DNA from: Bin87 sp965115825
GTDB lineage: Bacteria > Chloroflexota > Dehalococcoidia > Lucifugimonadales > UBA3495
DNA: 64,000 bases
Assembly: GCA_965115825.1 (NCBI GenBank)
Contig: OZ220464.1
Location: 186,001 to 250,000 of the forward strand
Direction of reading: 5' to 3'
The notes under the pieces are model-generated. The model was not told where the DNA came from. It saw nothing but the letters and a program-made list of their open reading frames with translations, and ran no database searches. Both the position numbers and the translations under genes were made by a program. Of the stretch, positions 1-9,696 are shown piece by piece (position 1 is the stretch's first letter; each line of letters opens with the position of its first letter).

Positions 1-1152
1 TTTCCCGGCGATGACTTTCATGGCGACAGCGGCCCTATTCCGGTGCGACGGTACAAGCGGGAGGAGTGGCTGCCGGTGGCGGAAGCCTTCTACGACACCT
101 GCCGCGCGTTGGGATTTCCCGAAGATCCTGACCAGAACCACCCCGATTCCAACGGGGTTGCGGCCCGCCCGCTGAACAACATTGACGGGGTGAGGATGAG
201 CACCTCGCTCACCTACTTGTCGATGGCGCGCCACCGGCTGAACCTTACGGTGCGCGGCGGCGTGGTAGTGCGGCGCATTCTCTTTGAGGGCAAAAAGGCG
301 GTGGGCGTGGAAGCGGAGAGCGGCGGCGATGTGTTTGCAATCTACGGCGAGCAGATTATCCTCAGCGGCGGCGCCATCGCCTCGCCGCAAATCCTGCTGC
401 TGTCCGGCGTGGGACCGGCCGGCCATCTGAGTGAGATGGGGATTCCGCTGGTTCACGAGCTGCCCGGGGTGGGTGAGAATCTGCGCGACCATCCGGCTGT
501 GTTCAGCCTTTTCCGCGGCGTCGGCGACCCGCCGGCTCTGGAGGCGCCCAGCATTCAGGTGGCGCTACGCTACAGTCCTGAGGGCACGGGCACTCGGGGC
601 GATATTCAGCTGTCGCCTATTCTGATGACCAGCGAGCACCGTCCGGCCAGCGTCAACATTGAGTCCGACGATTTTCACTTCGGGTTCAGCGCGGCTTTGC
701 AGAACGCCGCTACCGCGGGCCGGTTGCGCCTGGCGTCCACCGACCCTCACGTTCAGCCGGATTTGTTCTATGACTACCTTTCCGACCCGGTTGACCGGCA
801 GCGGATGCGGGCAGCCGTGCGGCTGGGATTGCAGATTGCCGAGCAGCCGACGTTTCAGGGATTCGTGGTGGAGCGCATTACGCCCACGGACGACGACCTG
901 GCCTCCGACGCGGCGCTGGATCAGTGGCTGCTCCGCAACGCTTATACGCAGCATCATTCGTCGGGCACCTGCAAGATGGGCCCCGGCTCCGACCTGGATG
1001 CGGTGGTTGACCAGTATTGCCGGGTGTACGGGATGGAAAACCTGCGGGTGGTTGACGCTTCGGTGATGCCGGATGTCATCCGGGCGAACACCAACGCCAC
1101 GACGATAATGATTGCCGAGCGCGTGGCGGATTTCATCAAGGAGGGGAAGTAG
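1..1152 (+). CDS. GMC-family FAD oxidoreductase, C-terminal part (5' cut by window edge)
   Basis: The frame is open from base 1, so the true start lies outside the window; the GTG at 43 is internal. The remaining 383 residues lack the N-terminal FAD-binding GxGxxG motif, which would be upstream. The GMC signature GGAIASPQILLLSGVG is at about positions 358-405, and the C-terminal substrate domain ends with HHSSGTCKMG, which carries the catalytic His, and NTNATTIMIAERVADFI, which carries the partner Asn. Members oxidise alcohols such as choline, glucose or aryl alcohols with FAD. The substrate cannot be told from sequence. Family is certain, specificity unknown. Confidence 0.93.
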   Translation, partial: FPGDDFHGDSGPIPVRRYKREEWLPVAEAFYDTCRALGFPEDPDQNHPDSNGVAARPLNNIDGVRMSTSLTYLSMARHRLNLTVRGGVVVRRILFEGKKAVGVEAESGGDVFAIYGEQIILSGGAIASPQILLLSGVGPAGHLSEMGIPLVHELPGVGENLRDHPAVFSLFRGVGDPPALEAPSIQVALRYSPEGTGTRGDIQLSPILMTSEHRPASVNIESDDFHFGFSAALQNAATAGRLRLASTDPHVQPDLFYDYLSDPVDRQRMRAAVRLGLQIAEQPTFQGFVVERITPTDDDLASDAALDQWLLRNAYTQHHSSGTCKMGPGSDLDAVVDQYCRVYGMENLRVVDASVMPDVIRANTNATTIMIAERVADFIKEGK

Positions 1153-1203
1153 GGATCTCAGGGATACGTTGTACTCAACCGCTTGACGGAGGGAGGGGAA
1201 TGT

Positions 1204-1818
1204 ATGAACGGCACTAAAGTTGCGGGGATTCTGTATGCCGAATTCAGGCATGACCAATTCCTGACCCGCGATATTCCGGCCCGGGCGATGCAACGGCTGG
1301 GTAAAGCTATGGGCGTCGTCGGCGCCGGCCAGAGTCTCAAAATCAAGGTGGGCCAAGCGCTCAGCAATATGGAAGGACGCGAATATGCTCTGCCTTGCGG
1401 CAAAAAAGTTGCCATGGGCGTGAAGCGGCCGGAGAATAAGAACAAGCCGTGCCGCTTTTGGCTGCTTCCGGCTACCGGCGAGGCAGGGGCCGGCCCAACC
1501 GCGCAAAGACTTGCCTTTGATGTTGTGCTGACGGATTCGGGCGAGGGGTACTCCGTCAGCTGCCCGGCTTTGCTCGGCTGCCACACGCAAGGCTTGACAG
1601 AAGTCGAGGCTTTGGAAAACGTGCGGGAGGCTATCGCCGGCTGGTTGATAGCCGAAGCGCGGGCGGTAAAAATACGCACGCAAAAGATGGTTGACGAGTA
1701 CAACGCCGCCGGTTATTCCAGCAGGGTTGCAGTGGTGAGCGTTTTGCCGGTGGATGAGTGGCACTTCCGATCGTCTCCGCGGTTTCTGTCGGAAACGCAA
1801 AGGTCCGTTGCGAAATGA
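1204..1818 (+). CDS. HicB-like domain protein with an unrecognised N-terminal region
   Basis: The protein has 204 residues. I place the start at ATG 1204 because the purine-rich GGAGGGAGGGG lies just upstream; an in-frame TTG at 1183 precedes this site. Residues of about 102-150 match the HicB antitoxin fold: a strand FDVVLTDSGEGYSVSCPAL, the GCHTQG turn and an EALENVREAIAGWL helix. HicB proteins neutralise HicA mRNA interferases, but no HicA ORF of about 60 residues is adjacent. The first 95 residues match nothing I recognise. Their Lys/Arg content and CGKKVAMGVKR segment could suggest nucleic-acid binding, which is speculation. It could be an orphan antitoxin or a regulator. Confidence 0.6.
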   Translation: MNGTKVAGILYAEFRHDQFLTRDIPARAMQRLGKAMGVVGAGQSLKIKVGQALSNMEGREYALPCGKKVAMGVKRPENKNKPCRFWLLPATGEAGAGPTAQRLAFDVVLTDSGEGYSVSCPALLGCHTQGLTEVEALENVREAIAGWLIAEARAVKIRTQKMVDEYNAAGYSSRVAVVSVLPVDEWHFRSSPRFLSETQRSVAK

Positions 1819-1990
1819 TCGGCTGGCAGGATGACGGGCAGGCAGATTCGAAGCGCTTTTCAGTACATCGTTCAGTACGTCCCCAAATGCGGGGGGCGTC
1901 GCAACTATTAGCGATTTCGTCGCCAAGCCGTGGTCAAAGTGCTAAACTTGCTACTCGATTTTTACTTTACGCACAGGATGGCAGTAGAAA

Positions 1991-3406
1991 ATGACCACTT
2001 CCGACACTCGTATTGAACGCGACTCCATGGGGGAGATGCGGGTTCCCGCCGATGCGCTTTACGGCGCGTCGACCATGCGGGCCGTGCTGAATTTCCCCAT
2101 CAGCGACCTGCGTTTTCCCCGCCAGTTCATCAGGGCTTTGGGCCTGATCAAGCTGGCCTGCGCCCGCACCAATATGGAGCTGGGAGCGCTGGATGCAACC
2201 GTCGGCGACGCCATTGTGCAGGCGGCGCAGGAAGTGGCCGACGGCAAGCACGACGCGCATTTTGTCCTGGACATTTTCCAGACCGGCTCCGGAACCTCCA
2301 CCAATACCAACGCCAACGAGGTTATCGCCAACCGGGCCACGCAGATCCTCGGCGGCGACCTGGGTTCGCGTCTGGTTCACCCCAACGACAACGTGAACCT
2401 GGGGCAGTCGTCCAATGACGTGATACCCACGGCCATCCACCTGGCGGCCCTGCTGGGGATGAAAGAAGATCTGCTTCCGGCGCTGGAGGAGCTGCGCATC
2501 GCGTTGCAGGGCAAGGCCGATGAGTTCTGGCCCATCGTCAAAACCGGGCGGACGCATTTGCAGGACGCCACGCCGGTACGCCTGGGGCAGGAGTTCGCGG
2601 GCTACGCCGGGCAGGCGGAGTACAGCATCGCGAGAGTGCGCCGGGCCGAGGCGGCGCTGGCCGAGGTGGCATTGGGCGGCACCGCCGTGGGCACCGGGGT
2701 GAACACGCATCCGGAATCCGCAGCCCGAGCCTGCGCGGCCATCGGCGCGATGACCGGGGTGAACATCCGAGAGACGGGGAATCACTTCCAGGCGCAGGCG
2801 GCGCTGGACGGCATTGTGGAAGCCAGCGGGCAGCTCAAGACCGTTGCCGTCAGTATGCACAAGATTGCCAACGACATTCGTTTTCTGGGCTGCGGGCCTC
2901 GGGCCGGGCTGGGTGAAATCAACGTGCCGGAGGTTCAACCGGGCAGCAGCATTATGCCGGGCAAGGTTAACCCGGTCATCTCCGAATCGGTGATACAGGT
3001 GTCTGCGCAGGTGGTGGGCAACGATGCGGCGGTGGCGCTGGCCGGCGCCGGCGGCTACTTTGAGCTGAACACTATGATGCCCCTGGCGGCCTACAACCTG
3101 TTGCAGTCGGTGTCGCTGCTGGCGGCGTCGGCGCGGAACTTCGCGCGGCAGTGCGTGACGGGCATAACGGCCACGGATGTGGGGCCGGCGATGGTGGAAA
3201 AGGGCTTGATGCTGGGCACGGCGCTGGCGCCGTCCATCGGCTACGACGCTGCGGCCGGCATTGCCAAGAAGGCCGCCGAAACCGGGCAAACCATCCGGGA
3301 AATCGCTCGGGCCGAGACATCCCTCACTGAGGATGAGTTGAACGCTCTGCTTGACCCTGAGGAGATGACCAAGCCGAGCCTGGAGGTTCGGGCCGGCGGC
3401 GGTTAG
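1991..3406 (+). CDS. fumC: Fumarate hydratase class II
   Basis: This 471-residue protein has the full class II fumarase layout. It has the substrate loops FQTGSGTSTNTNANEVIANR (about residues 95-114), NLGQSSNDVIPTA and GRTHLQDATPV, and the superfamily signature GSSIMPGKVNPV with the flexible catalytic-loop Ser. It interconverts fumarate and malate in the cytoplasmic TCA cycle as a homotetramer. Aspartate ammonia-lyase shares the fold, but QTGSGT rather than QAGAGT favours fumarase. It is monocistronic, and a strong terminator follows 60 bp downstream. The start at ATG 1991 has only a weak upstream purine stretch. Confidence 0.93.
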   Translation: MTTSDTRIERDSMGEMRVPADALYGASTMRAVLNFPISDLRFPRQFIRALGLIKLACARTNMELGALDATVGDAIVQAAQEVADGKHDAHFVLDIFQTGSGTSTNTNANEVIANRATQILGGDLGSRLVHPNDNVNLGQSSNDVIPTAIHLAALLGMKEDLLPALEELRIALQGKADEFWPIVKTGRTHLQDATPVRLGQEFAGYAGQAEYSIARVRRAEAALAEVALGGTAVGTGVNTHPESAARACAAIGAMTGVNIRETGNHFQAQAALDGIVEASGQLKTVAVSMHKIANDIRFLGCGPRAGLGEINVPEVQPGSSIMPGKVNPVISESVIQVSAQVVGNDAAVALAGAGGYFELNTMMPLAAYNLLQSVSLLAASARNFARQCVTGITATDVGPAMVEKGLMLGTALAPSIGYDAAAGIAKKAAETGQTIREIARAETSLTEDELNALLDPEEMTKPSLEVRAGGG

Positions 3407-3468
3407 CGCGCCGGAAGCGTTGCTTCCTGATGTAAGGCCGCGCAAGATGCGGCCGGGCGCATCCGTAG

Positions 3469-3508
3469 AAACGCAGGGGCGAGCCCGAAGGCTCGCCCCT
3501 GCGTTTTT
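3469..3508 (+). terminator. Strong rho-independent terminator between convergent genes
   Basis: A 17-bp GC-rich stem (3469-3485 paired with 3490-3506) closes over the tetraloop CGAA, and a run of five T ends at 3508. It lies downstream of fumC. On the opposite strand the flank is GCGTTTC, so it may also weakly stop the leftward gene that ends at 3553. Confidence 0.9.
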
Positions 3509-3552
3509 GCTGACCGGCGGGTTGATGCAGGCCGTTGCGACTGACCGCGCGG

Positions 3553-6500
3553 CTACCAGACCATCAGGTTCCAGCAGTTGCCGGCGGGGCTGCACGTGAG
3601 GCTGCGGCTCTTGCCGTTCAGGGCTGTGTCTGCGACATCTTCGGAGATCAGGATCCAGTAGGCTTCGCCGGCTACCAGCTCCGTCAGCGTGTTGAAGTCG
3701 GCGAACTCCGGACGGGCGTCGTAGAACAGCCACTCCTTGCTGATGCCGTCAAAGTAGAACACCGCTACCAGCTTGTCGGCCAGCGGAGCCAGGGCTTCGG
3801 ACACCGGCGTACCGGAGCCGATGGGGCCTTCGGGTAGGATTTCCAGCTCGCCGATGGCCACGGTGTTGTTGACCTCCAGCAGGACGCTGTAGGTGCCGGG
3901 GTCGAGGCCGGGGATGACGATGTCCTCCACGGTGACGGCGCCGTCGCCGTTGGTGCCGGGGGTTCCGGCGGGCATTACGTCGCGACCGCCGATTTCGATT
4001 CGGCTGACGCGGGAATGCACCGGCATCTTCTCCACCGACAGGGTGATTTCGTCGCCGGGCTGCCCTTCGCCGGGGGCAACGGTGATGACGGAGGCGGGTA
4101 TCGCTATATCGGCCAGTTTCACCAGGTCTTCGTACTTGGCTTCCACTCTGCTGGTGGAGGGGATGGGGACGTTGCCGTCCACCAGGTGTTCGATGAACCA
4201 GCGGCCGGAACCGTCGGCGTACACGCTGTACTGCCGCATCCGGTCGCCATCGGTCACGTTGACGGTGATGGCGTCAATGGAGTTTTCCGGGTTGTCCGAG
4301 GGCCAGTTTTCGCCGGAGACGGTTACCACATCCCGCGGGCCGGCTACGGCCGGCGTGGAGCTGACGGTGGGCTCGAGGATGGTGATTTCCACTTCGCCCT
4401 CGTAACCCTTCTTGTCCTCAACCCTGATGGTGTGTTTGCCGGGCGTCAGGGTGGGGTTGGACGTGGCGTCGTCGGCGGGCCAGATGGCTACGGCGACGAC
4501 GAACTGGCCACCGCTGGACACTTCGACTTCGTCGTCGCTGTCCACGGAATCGTCGTACACGTGGAGAGGCACGTCGCCGATGGTGATTTTCTCGGCCATG
4601 ATGCCGCTGCCGGCGCCCGTGGCGAAGCCGGTTCCGGTGAGCGTAATCCGCTCGTTGGGAATGACTTCATCCTTGCTGACGTTGAGGATGGCGGGCAGGA
4701 TGGTTACTTTGGCATCCTCGGATGTGCTGCCCCACTTGGCGTCAACGCGCTTGACGCCTTTCTGCGGCGGCAGCTTGAAGGTGACCGTGGCGGAACCGTC
4801 GGAGCTGATGCTGGTGGAGCGGATGCCGTCCTTGATGACTACGCCGCCCACTTTCAGCTCGGTGAAAGACGCCCCTACGGTGGGGAAGTCCTGGGCGAAG
4901 ATGGTTACCTCATCGCCGGCTTGGCCCTCGTTGGGCGACACGCTGATGGACGGGGTGAGTTCGAAGTTCTCAATGTCGGCGGCGGAGGCGCGGCCTTCGC
5001 CGTCTTCCACGCAGATGAGGTTGTCGTTGCCCGGTTTGAAGGTGGGGACGGCAACCTCAAAGGAGATGGCTACGCGGTCGTCGCTGCCTACGGTGGCGTC
5101 GCCCACATCCTGGCCGGCGTCGACGATGCCGACTTCGCAGAGGTGGCGGGCGAAGACCTTATCGCTGGCGTCCTTGTTCTTGCTGGCGACGGTGTAGGTC
5201 ATCTCGGTTTCGTTGAGGGTGTAGTGGAAGCAGAACTCGTTGCCGGCGCCGGGGCCCATGGCCGCTTTCATCTTTTCGCAGTTGAGGGTTTCCCACCACT
5301 GGGCTACGGCGAAGCGGGCGGCTTTGCGCTGGTTGACGTAGGCGATGGCAGTTACGCCATTGTTGAAACCGCTGCCGTTGATGGTGATCATCTCGCCGCG
5401 CGTGCCGTCGATGCTGGACAAGGCGATTTTGGCCTCCGTGCTGACGTACACGCCTTGCCGCTTCAGGATGGAACGGTTGCCGGTGGCGGTTTTGGCGCTC
5501 TGCTCCATGCCGTTGGTCATGAGGCGCGCGATGCGGCCGGGGAGGGCGTCGTCAAAGCCGAGGACGTCGAAGGCTACGGTGTGCGTTCCCGCTTCGGAGG
5601 GGTTTTTGATGCCGGAGCTGCCCAGGATGACCATGGTCAAGTCCTGGCCCTTGGCTACCCCGTTGGGGCCTTCGCATTCAGTGGAGTCGCCGGCGCACAT
5701 ATCGGGGATGCGCACCAGGATGCTGGTGTCGTCCTTGTCGTCGTCAAAGTAGGCGTCTTCGTCAATCTCCGGGGATACGGTGGCGTACACCGGGGCGCCG
5801 TTGCCGGTGGCGACGCTGGCCGGGGAGTTGGCGACGAAGTAGATTGAGCTGGCGGGGATGACGTCAGGGACGTCAAAGTCGTCTTCCAGGAAGAGGACGA
5901 CGCGGGAACCTACCGACAGGGGAGTGTCCAGATTGGTCAGCTTCACCGTGAGCTTGGGCGCGGCGCCGGACGATGTGCTGTCGGACGCTATCGTGCCCGT
6001 GAACCGCGTGGCGGGCAAGTCCCGCGCCGCATCCTTGTCAACCTGGATTTGAACCTTGGCGATGTTCCCGGCGCCTTGCGCGTTGGCTGCGCCTACCCGG
6101 TACTCCAGCCACTGGTTGTCGCGACCTAGAGTAACGCCGGCGTTCTGTCCGGTGGTATGGGTCAGGTCGGTCATATCGGCTTCCCGGTCGTTCTTCCAGA
6201 CCCCGTTGGCTCCGCCGAATTTGCGGCTGAAAACCGAGGTCAGGGAGGAGCTGATGGCGTTGCCGTTGCCGCCGCGGAGAATATCCAGGTCGTAGCCGGT
6301 GATGGGGCTGCCGCCGTTGTCCGTCGGAGGATCCCAGGTTACGTAGATGACCGCCTGGTTAATGTTCGAGCTACTTTCGGCGGCCGGGATCCACCCGATC
6401 TGCTTGGCGGTCAGGTTTCGGATGGGGCCGGGCGTGGTGGCCATGGGCGTGGCCTTTGCCACCAGGCTCCAGGGGCCGTGGCCGTCGCCGCGGGTTACGC

Positions 6501-7788
6501 GGATGCGCACCTCGTATTCTGAGCCGTTGTCCAGGTTGGAGAGGAGGGCGGCGCCGGAGAGGTTGCGGGGGTTCAGGGTAATGACGCCGTCAAAGCGCGT
6601 CCAGGAGCCGGAGCTGCCTTTGCGGTATTCGAGGTCAAAACCGGTGTAGTCGGGGCTGCCCACTTCGGCTGAGCTGGCGTTGGAGGCTGGCGCGGCGATA
6701 GCGACCGATATGGCCGTGTTGCGGGCCGTCAACCTGGGAGCCACCGGCGCAATGGTGGGAGCTGTGATGAACCCTGAGCTGCCGGTAACGCCGACGCCGG
6801 TAGGTCGAAAAGAGGAATCGATCTGGGCATCCACCCACGCATCGTTAAGACCGTCTCCGGATGCAAAGTCACCATAGATTTGGCTTTCGTGCACGGAGTT
6901 GACCGCCGCCACTTCAAACCTCCACCACCGTCTATGGTCGGCTTGGCTCCCGGTGAGCGTAAAGGTGTAGGATGTACCGCGGATGTTTTTAGCCGTAAGA
7001 GCGTCGACTCTGGCCGGTACGGTGCCGCCGAGGATGGAGCCGATAGTGTTGCCGACATTGCTTCTGAGAGCATAGATGTTGTAGCCGGTAATGGGGCGAC
7101 CGCCGTCCGATGTCGGCGGGTCCCAGTCAATTCTGATGGTGGCCTGGGCTTCCGCGCCGGCGGCGGCGGGGGTGTAAGACGTTTGCGCCGCCCGGATTTT
7201 ATCTTCGCGGACTGGGTCAGGTCGGTCCGGGAGGTTGGAGTCGAGCCGGATATCAACCGTTTGCGCTGTGCCGAGGCCGGCGGAGTTTCTAGGCGTCACC
7301 GTGAACCGCCACCAGCGACCAGGGGAAGCGTCGCTAGAGGTTCCTCTGGTTGTATGTCTGGACTTCCGAGCGACCCACCATGTGTCCGTGATGTCATTAC
7401 TAGCACCACTAAAAGTACTGAGGTGCGCTTTTCTGGTCGGGCTGGCGGAGATGGTAGTTGCGTCTCCGCCGTCGTAGGTATCCAGCTTGTAGCCGGTGAC
7501 GGCGCTCCCGCCGGTGTTTGTCGGCGGGTCCCAGGAGAGATAGATTCTGGCCCAGTGTGTATTAGGGGTACCGCGCCAAGACCCTTCGGGATCCGTTGGC
7601 AGGTGGTATTCGATTTGCTTCGCCGTCAAATTCCCGACCGGGCCGGGCGCGGTTGCCTGAGCGTCGGCCGTTTCGGGGTTGGGCAGGTTCAGCGCGCCAA
7701 AAAGGGCGAGGGCGCCGACGACAGCGAGGGCCGCCAAAGCGAGGGGGGTTGCCCACAGGTATGGCCGCGCTACTATTTTGGATTTCAT
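3553..7788 (-). CDS. Very large secreted FN3/IPT-domain surface protein
   Basis: The 1411-residue protein starts at ATG 7788, with GAGGAG ten bases upstream; the in-frame ATG at 7806 overlaps that ribosome site and is rejected. Residues 1-45 form a Sec signal peptide ending near ADAQA. Fibronectin type III-like modules follow, with repeated PGPVGNLTAKQI, WDPPT(N/S)(G/D)GG and GY(K/N/D)(L/I) signatures in the first 600 residues. IPT/TIG-like modules come next, with repeated VSPNEGQAGDEVTI- and ISGSGF-type segments. The C-terminus has the motif YWILIS and ends with a Cys pair in CSPAGNCWNLMVW. No enzymatic motif is visible. It is probably an adhesion or polysaccharide-binding surface protein. 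No LPXTG or membrane anchor is seen. Confidence 0.85.
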   Translation of the reverse strand: MKSKIVARPYLWATPLALAALAVVGALALFGALNLPNPETADAQATAPGPVGNLTAKQIEYHLPTDPEGSWRGTPNTHWARIYLSWDPPTNTGGSAVTGYKLDTYDGGDATTISASPTRKAHLSTFSGASNDITDTWWVARKSRHTTRGTSSDASPGRWWRFTVTPRNSAGLGTAQTVDIRLDSNLPDRPDPVREDKIRAAQTSYTPAAAGAEAQATIRIDWDPPTSDGGRPITGYNIYALRSNVGNTIGSILGGTVPARVDALTAKNIRGTSYTFTLTGSQADHRRWWRFEVAAVNSVHESQIYGDFASGDGLNDAWVDAQIDSSFRPTGVGVTGSSGFITAPTIAPVAPRLTARNTAISVAIAAPASNASSAEVGSPDYTGFDLEYRKGSSGSWTRFDGVITLNPRNLSGAALLSNLDNGSEYEVRIRVTRGDGHGPWSLVAKATPMATTPGPIRNLTAKQIGWIPAAESSSNINQAVIYVTWDPPTDNGGSPITGYDLDILRGGNGNAISSSLTSVFSRKFGGANGVWKNDREADMTDLTHTTGQNAGVTLGRDNQWLEYRVGAANAQGAGNIAKVQIQVDKDAARDLPATRFTGTIASDSTSSGAAPKLTVKLTNLDTPLSVGSRVVLFLEDDFDVPDVIPASSIYFVANSPASVATGNGAPVYATVSPEIDEDAYFDDDKDDTSILVRIPDMCAGDSTECEGPNGVAKGQDLTMVILGSSGIKNPSEAGTHTVAFDVLGFDDALPGRIARLMTNGMEQSAKTATGNRSILKRQGVYVSTEAKIALSSIDGTRGEMITINGSGFNNGVTAIAYVNQRKAARFAVAQWWETLNCEKMKAAMGPGAGNEFCFHYTLNETEMTYTVASKNKDASDKVFARHLCEVGIVDAGQDVGDATVGSDDRVAISFEVAVPTFKPGNDNLICVEDGEGRASAADIENFELTPSISVSPNEGQAGDEVTIFAQDFPTVGASFTELKVGGVVIKDGIRSTSISSDGSATVTFKLPPQKGVKRVDAKWGSTSEDAKVTILPAILNVSKDEVIPNERITLTGTGFATGAGSGIMAEKITIGDVPLHVYDDSVDSDDEVEVSSGGQFVVAVAIWPADDATSNPTLTPGKHTIRVEDKKGYEGEVEITILEPTVSSTPAVAGPRDVVTVSGENWPSDNPENSIDAITVNVTDGDRMRQYSVYADGSGRWFIEHLVDGNVPIPSTSRVEAKYEDLVKLADIAIPASVITVAPGEGQPGDEITLSVEKMPVHSRVSRIEIGGRDVMPAGTPGTNGDGAVTVEDIVIPGLDPGTYSVLLEVNNTVAIGELEILPEGPIGSGTPVSEALAPLADKLVAVFYFDGISKEWLFYDARPEFADFNTLTELVAGEAYWILISEDVADTALNGKSRSLTCSPAGNCWNLMVW

Positions 7789-7865
7789 TTGACAGGATCT
7801 CCTCATTGAGTGCTGTTAATCGGCGGGGATTATAACATTTTCGGCAATGCCCCGGCGCTGTCGGA

Positions 7866-8645
7866 GTTGTCAGAATCAGGATTTACGGGATTTTGGGATT
7901 TACAGGATTGGGGGTTGCTAGGGGGTTTGGCGCTGGGCTAGGTGAGGTTGTTGTCAGAATCAGGATTTACGGGATTTTGGGATTTACAGGATTGGGGGTT
8001 GCTAGGGGGTTTGGCGCTGGGCTAGGTGAGGTTGTTGTCAGAATCAGGATTTACCGGATTTTGGGATTTTCAGGATGGGGGTTGCTAGGGGGTTTGGCGC
8101 TGGGCTAGGTGAGGTTGTTGTCAGAATCAGGATTTACGGGATTTTGGGATTTACAGGATTGGGGGTTGCTTGGGGGTTTGGCGCTGGGCTAGGTGAGGTT
8201 GTTGTCAGAATCAGGATTTACGGGATTTTGGGATTTACAGGATGGGGGTTGCTAGGGGGTTTGGCGCTGGGCTAGGTGAGGTTGTTGTCAGAATCAGGAT
8301 TTACGGGATTTTGGGATTTACAGGATGGGGGTTGCTAGGGGGTTTGGCGCTGGGCTAGGTGAGGTTGTTGTCAGAATCAGGATTTACGGGATTTTGGGAT
8401 TTACAGGATTGGGGGTTGCTAGGGGGTTTGGCGCTGGGCTAGGTGAGGTTGTTGTCAGAATCAGGATTTACGGGATTTTGGGATTTACAGGATTGGGGGT
8501 TGCTAGGGGGTTTGGCGCTGGGCTAGGTGAGGTTGTTGTCAGAATCAGGATTTACCGGATTTTGGGATTTTCAGGATGGGGGTTGCTTGGGGGTTTGGCG
8601 CTGGGCCTAGGTGAGGTTGTTGTCAGAATCAGGATTTACCGGCGT
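7866..8645. repeat. Array of about ten 83/84-bp direct tandem repeats
   Basis: The motif GTTGTCAGAATCAGG begins at 7866, 7950, 8034, 8117, 8201, 8284, 8367, 8451, 8535 and 8619, giving periods of 83 or 84 bp. Copies are nearly identical. Differences are a missing T in the CAGGAT(T)GGGGG segment, ACGGG versus ACCGG, and CTAGG versus CTTGG. The last copy is partial. Each unit has a first half of short GGATTT-type subrepeats and a G-rich second half. The array fills the region between the divergent secreted-protein gene and the gene at 8709. Long open frames across it arise from the period and show no sign of being genes. Confidence 0.95.
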
Positions 8646-8708
8646 TTTTTTGGCGGGCGGTTTCGCCGGCAGCCCGCGATTCGTTACAATTGAGGGGAGG
8701 TGAAAGCC

Positions 8709-9497
8709 GTGACGCAGCAGAACATCGCCACCATGCAGGACATTCTGGACGCCCTGAACCGGGATCCCGACCTGCAACGGGAGTTTCACAAGCATCTGGT
8801 CGCAGTGGTCAGGAGCGACGACGAACTGCGCGGGGAGCTGCGCAAAGAGATACTGACCGAGGAGCTGCTCCAGCTTCCCGCCCGGTTCACGCGCTTCGAA
8901 GAGGAGGTGGCGGTTCGGTTCACGCGCCTTGAAGAGGATGTGACGGGCCTCAAGGAGGACATGACCCAGGTCAAGGACAGGGTAATTAGACTGGAAGAAG
9001 GACAAGCCCGTCTCGAAGAAGGACAAGCCCGTATGTCAGGGCAGATTGCCCGTATGTCAGGGCAGATTGCCAACCTACAGGGCAATACCTACGAGATCCG
9101 GGCTATTGAAGGCTCCCGCCGACTGGTCAGACGCGACCTTGATATGGAGCAGGCCACGATCCTCTACGCAAGCGACGGAAGAACCTCTGCGGGCTTCGAG
9201 AAGGACTTCCTCATTCCGGCGATACGCGCCGGCCGGCTGCAACGGCGGCATGCGGATGAACTGGAAAACGCCGATTGCATCATCCAATGCGAAGACTCGG
9301 ACGGTGAAATCGTCTTCGCCGTGGTGGAAATATCCATGACGGTGCAGGAACACGACCGGAGCCGGGCGGTACGGCGGGCCGAGCTGTTTGAGCTTGCCAC
9401 CGGCCGGCGCACGCTGCCCTATGTAGTGGGTATAGATCAGGAAGCGCCCGGCGCGGGAGCCGCCAACGCGAAGTTCCTGGAATACCGTCGGGAGTAG
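8709..9497 (+). CDS. Coiled-coil protein with a possible PD-(D/E)XK nuclease-like C-terminus
   Basis: The 262-residue frame starts best at GTG 8709, eight bases after GGGGAGG; the GTG at 8700 overlaps that site. Residues of about 20-130 are predicted coiled coil, with heptad-like FTRFEEEVAVRFTRLEEDVTG and short internal duplications (RLEEGQA twice, RMSGQIA twice). The C-terminal 130 residues hold DADCIIQC-like acidic strands and FAVVEIS, which resembles the ExS variant of a PD-(D/E)XK core. Similar coiled-coil plus nuclease-like proteins are common, poorly characterised paralogues in Chloroflexota and cyanobacteria. The function is unknown and the nuclease assignment tentative. Confidence 0.7.
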   Translation: MTQQNIATMQDILDALNRDPDLQREFHKHLVAVVRSDDELRGELRKEILTEELLQLPARFTRFEEEVAVRFTRLEEDVTGLKEDMTQVKDRVIRLEEGQARLEEGQARMSGQIARMSGQIANLQGNTYEIRAIEGSRRLVRRDLDMEQATILYASDGRTSAGFEKDFLIPAIRAGRLQRRHADELENADCIIQCEDSDGEIVFAVVEISMTVQEHDRSRAVRRAELFELATGRRTLPYVVGIDQEAPGAGAANAKFLEYRRE

Positions 9498-9635
9498 CGG
9501 AGGCCGGCAAACCGGCATGGGGCCGCGCCCGGCTGCGGCGTCAATCAGCACCTTTTCCGCTTCCGCCCAGTTTTCGGGGAATCCGGGAAACGGCGTTGGA
9601 GCATGGCGCGGGGCTAAACGTTGCGTGGGCGATGA

Positions 9636-9665
9636 TTGGCAACATAGCCCGGTCAACGCTATAAT
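9636..9665 (+). promoter_or_regulatory. Sigma-70-type promoter of ilvE
   Basis: TTGGCA (9636-9641), an 18-bp spacer and a perfect TATAAT (9660-9665) precede the ilvE start by about 30 bases. The predicted leader is short and includes AAAGGGGG as the ribosome site. Confidence 0.75.
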
Positions 9666-9696
9666 GGCCTGGATCTTTGCTCAAAGGGGGCATTAC

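Noticed and set aside
1967..3733. 588-codon minus-strand open frame over fumC
   Set aside because: It is the reverse shadow of fumC and has no domain; the terminator cuts through it.
4015..5847. 610-codon plus-strand open frame inside the FN3/IPT gene
   Set aside because: It is antisense to a gene with clear domains, is rich in Gly/Val/Asp from codon shadow and has no ribosome site.
7866..8645. CRISPR array or repeat-encoded protein
   Set aside because: Units are 84 bp with no unique spacers, and there are no cas genes. Frames through the repeats follow from the 84-bp period and break at each 83-bp unit.
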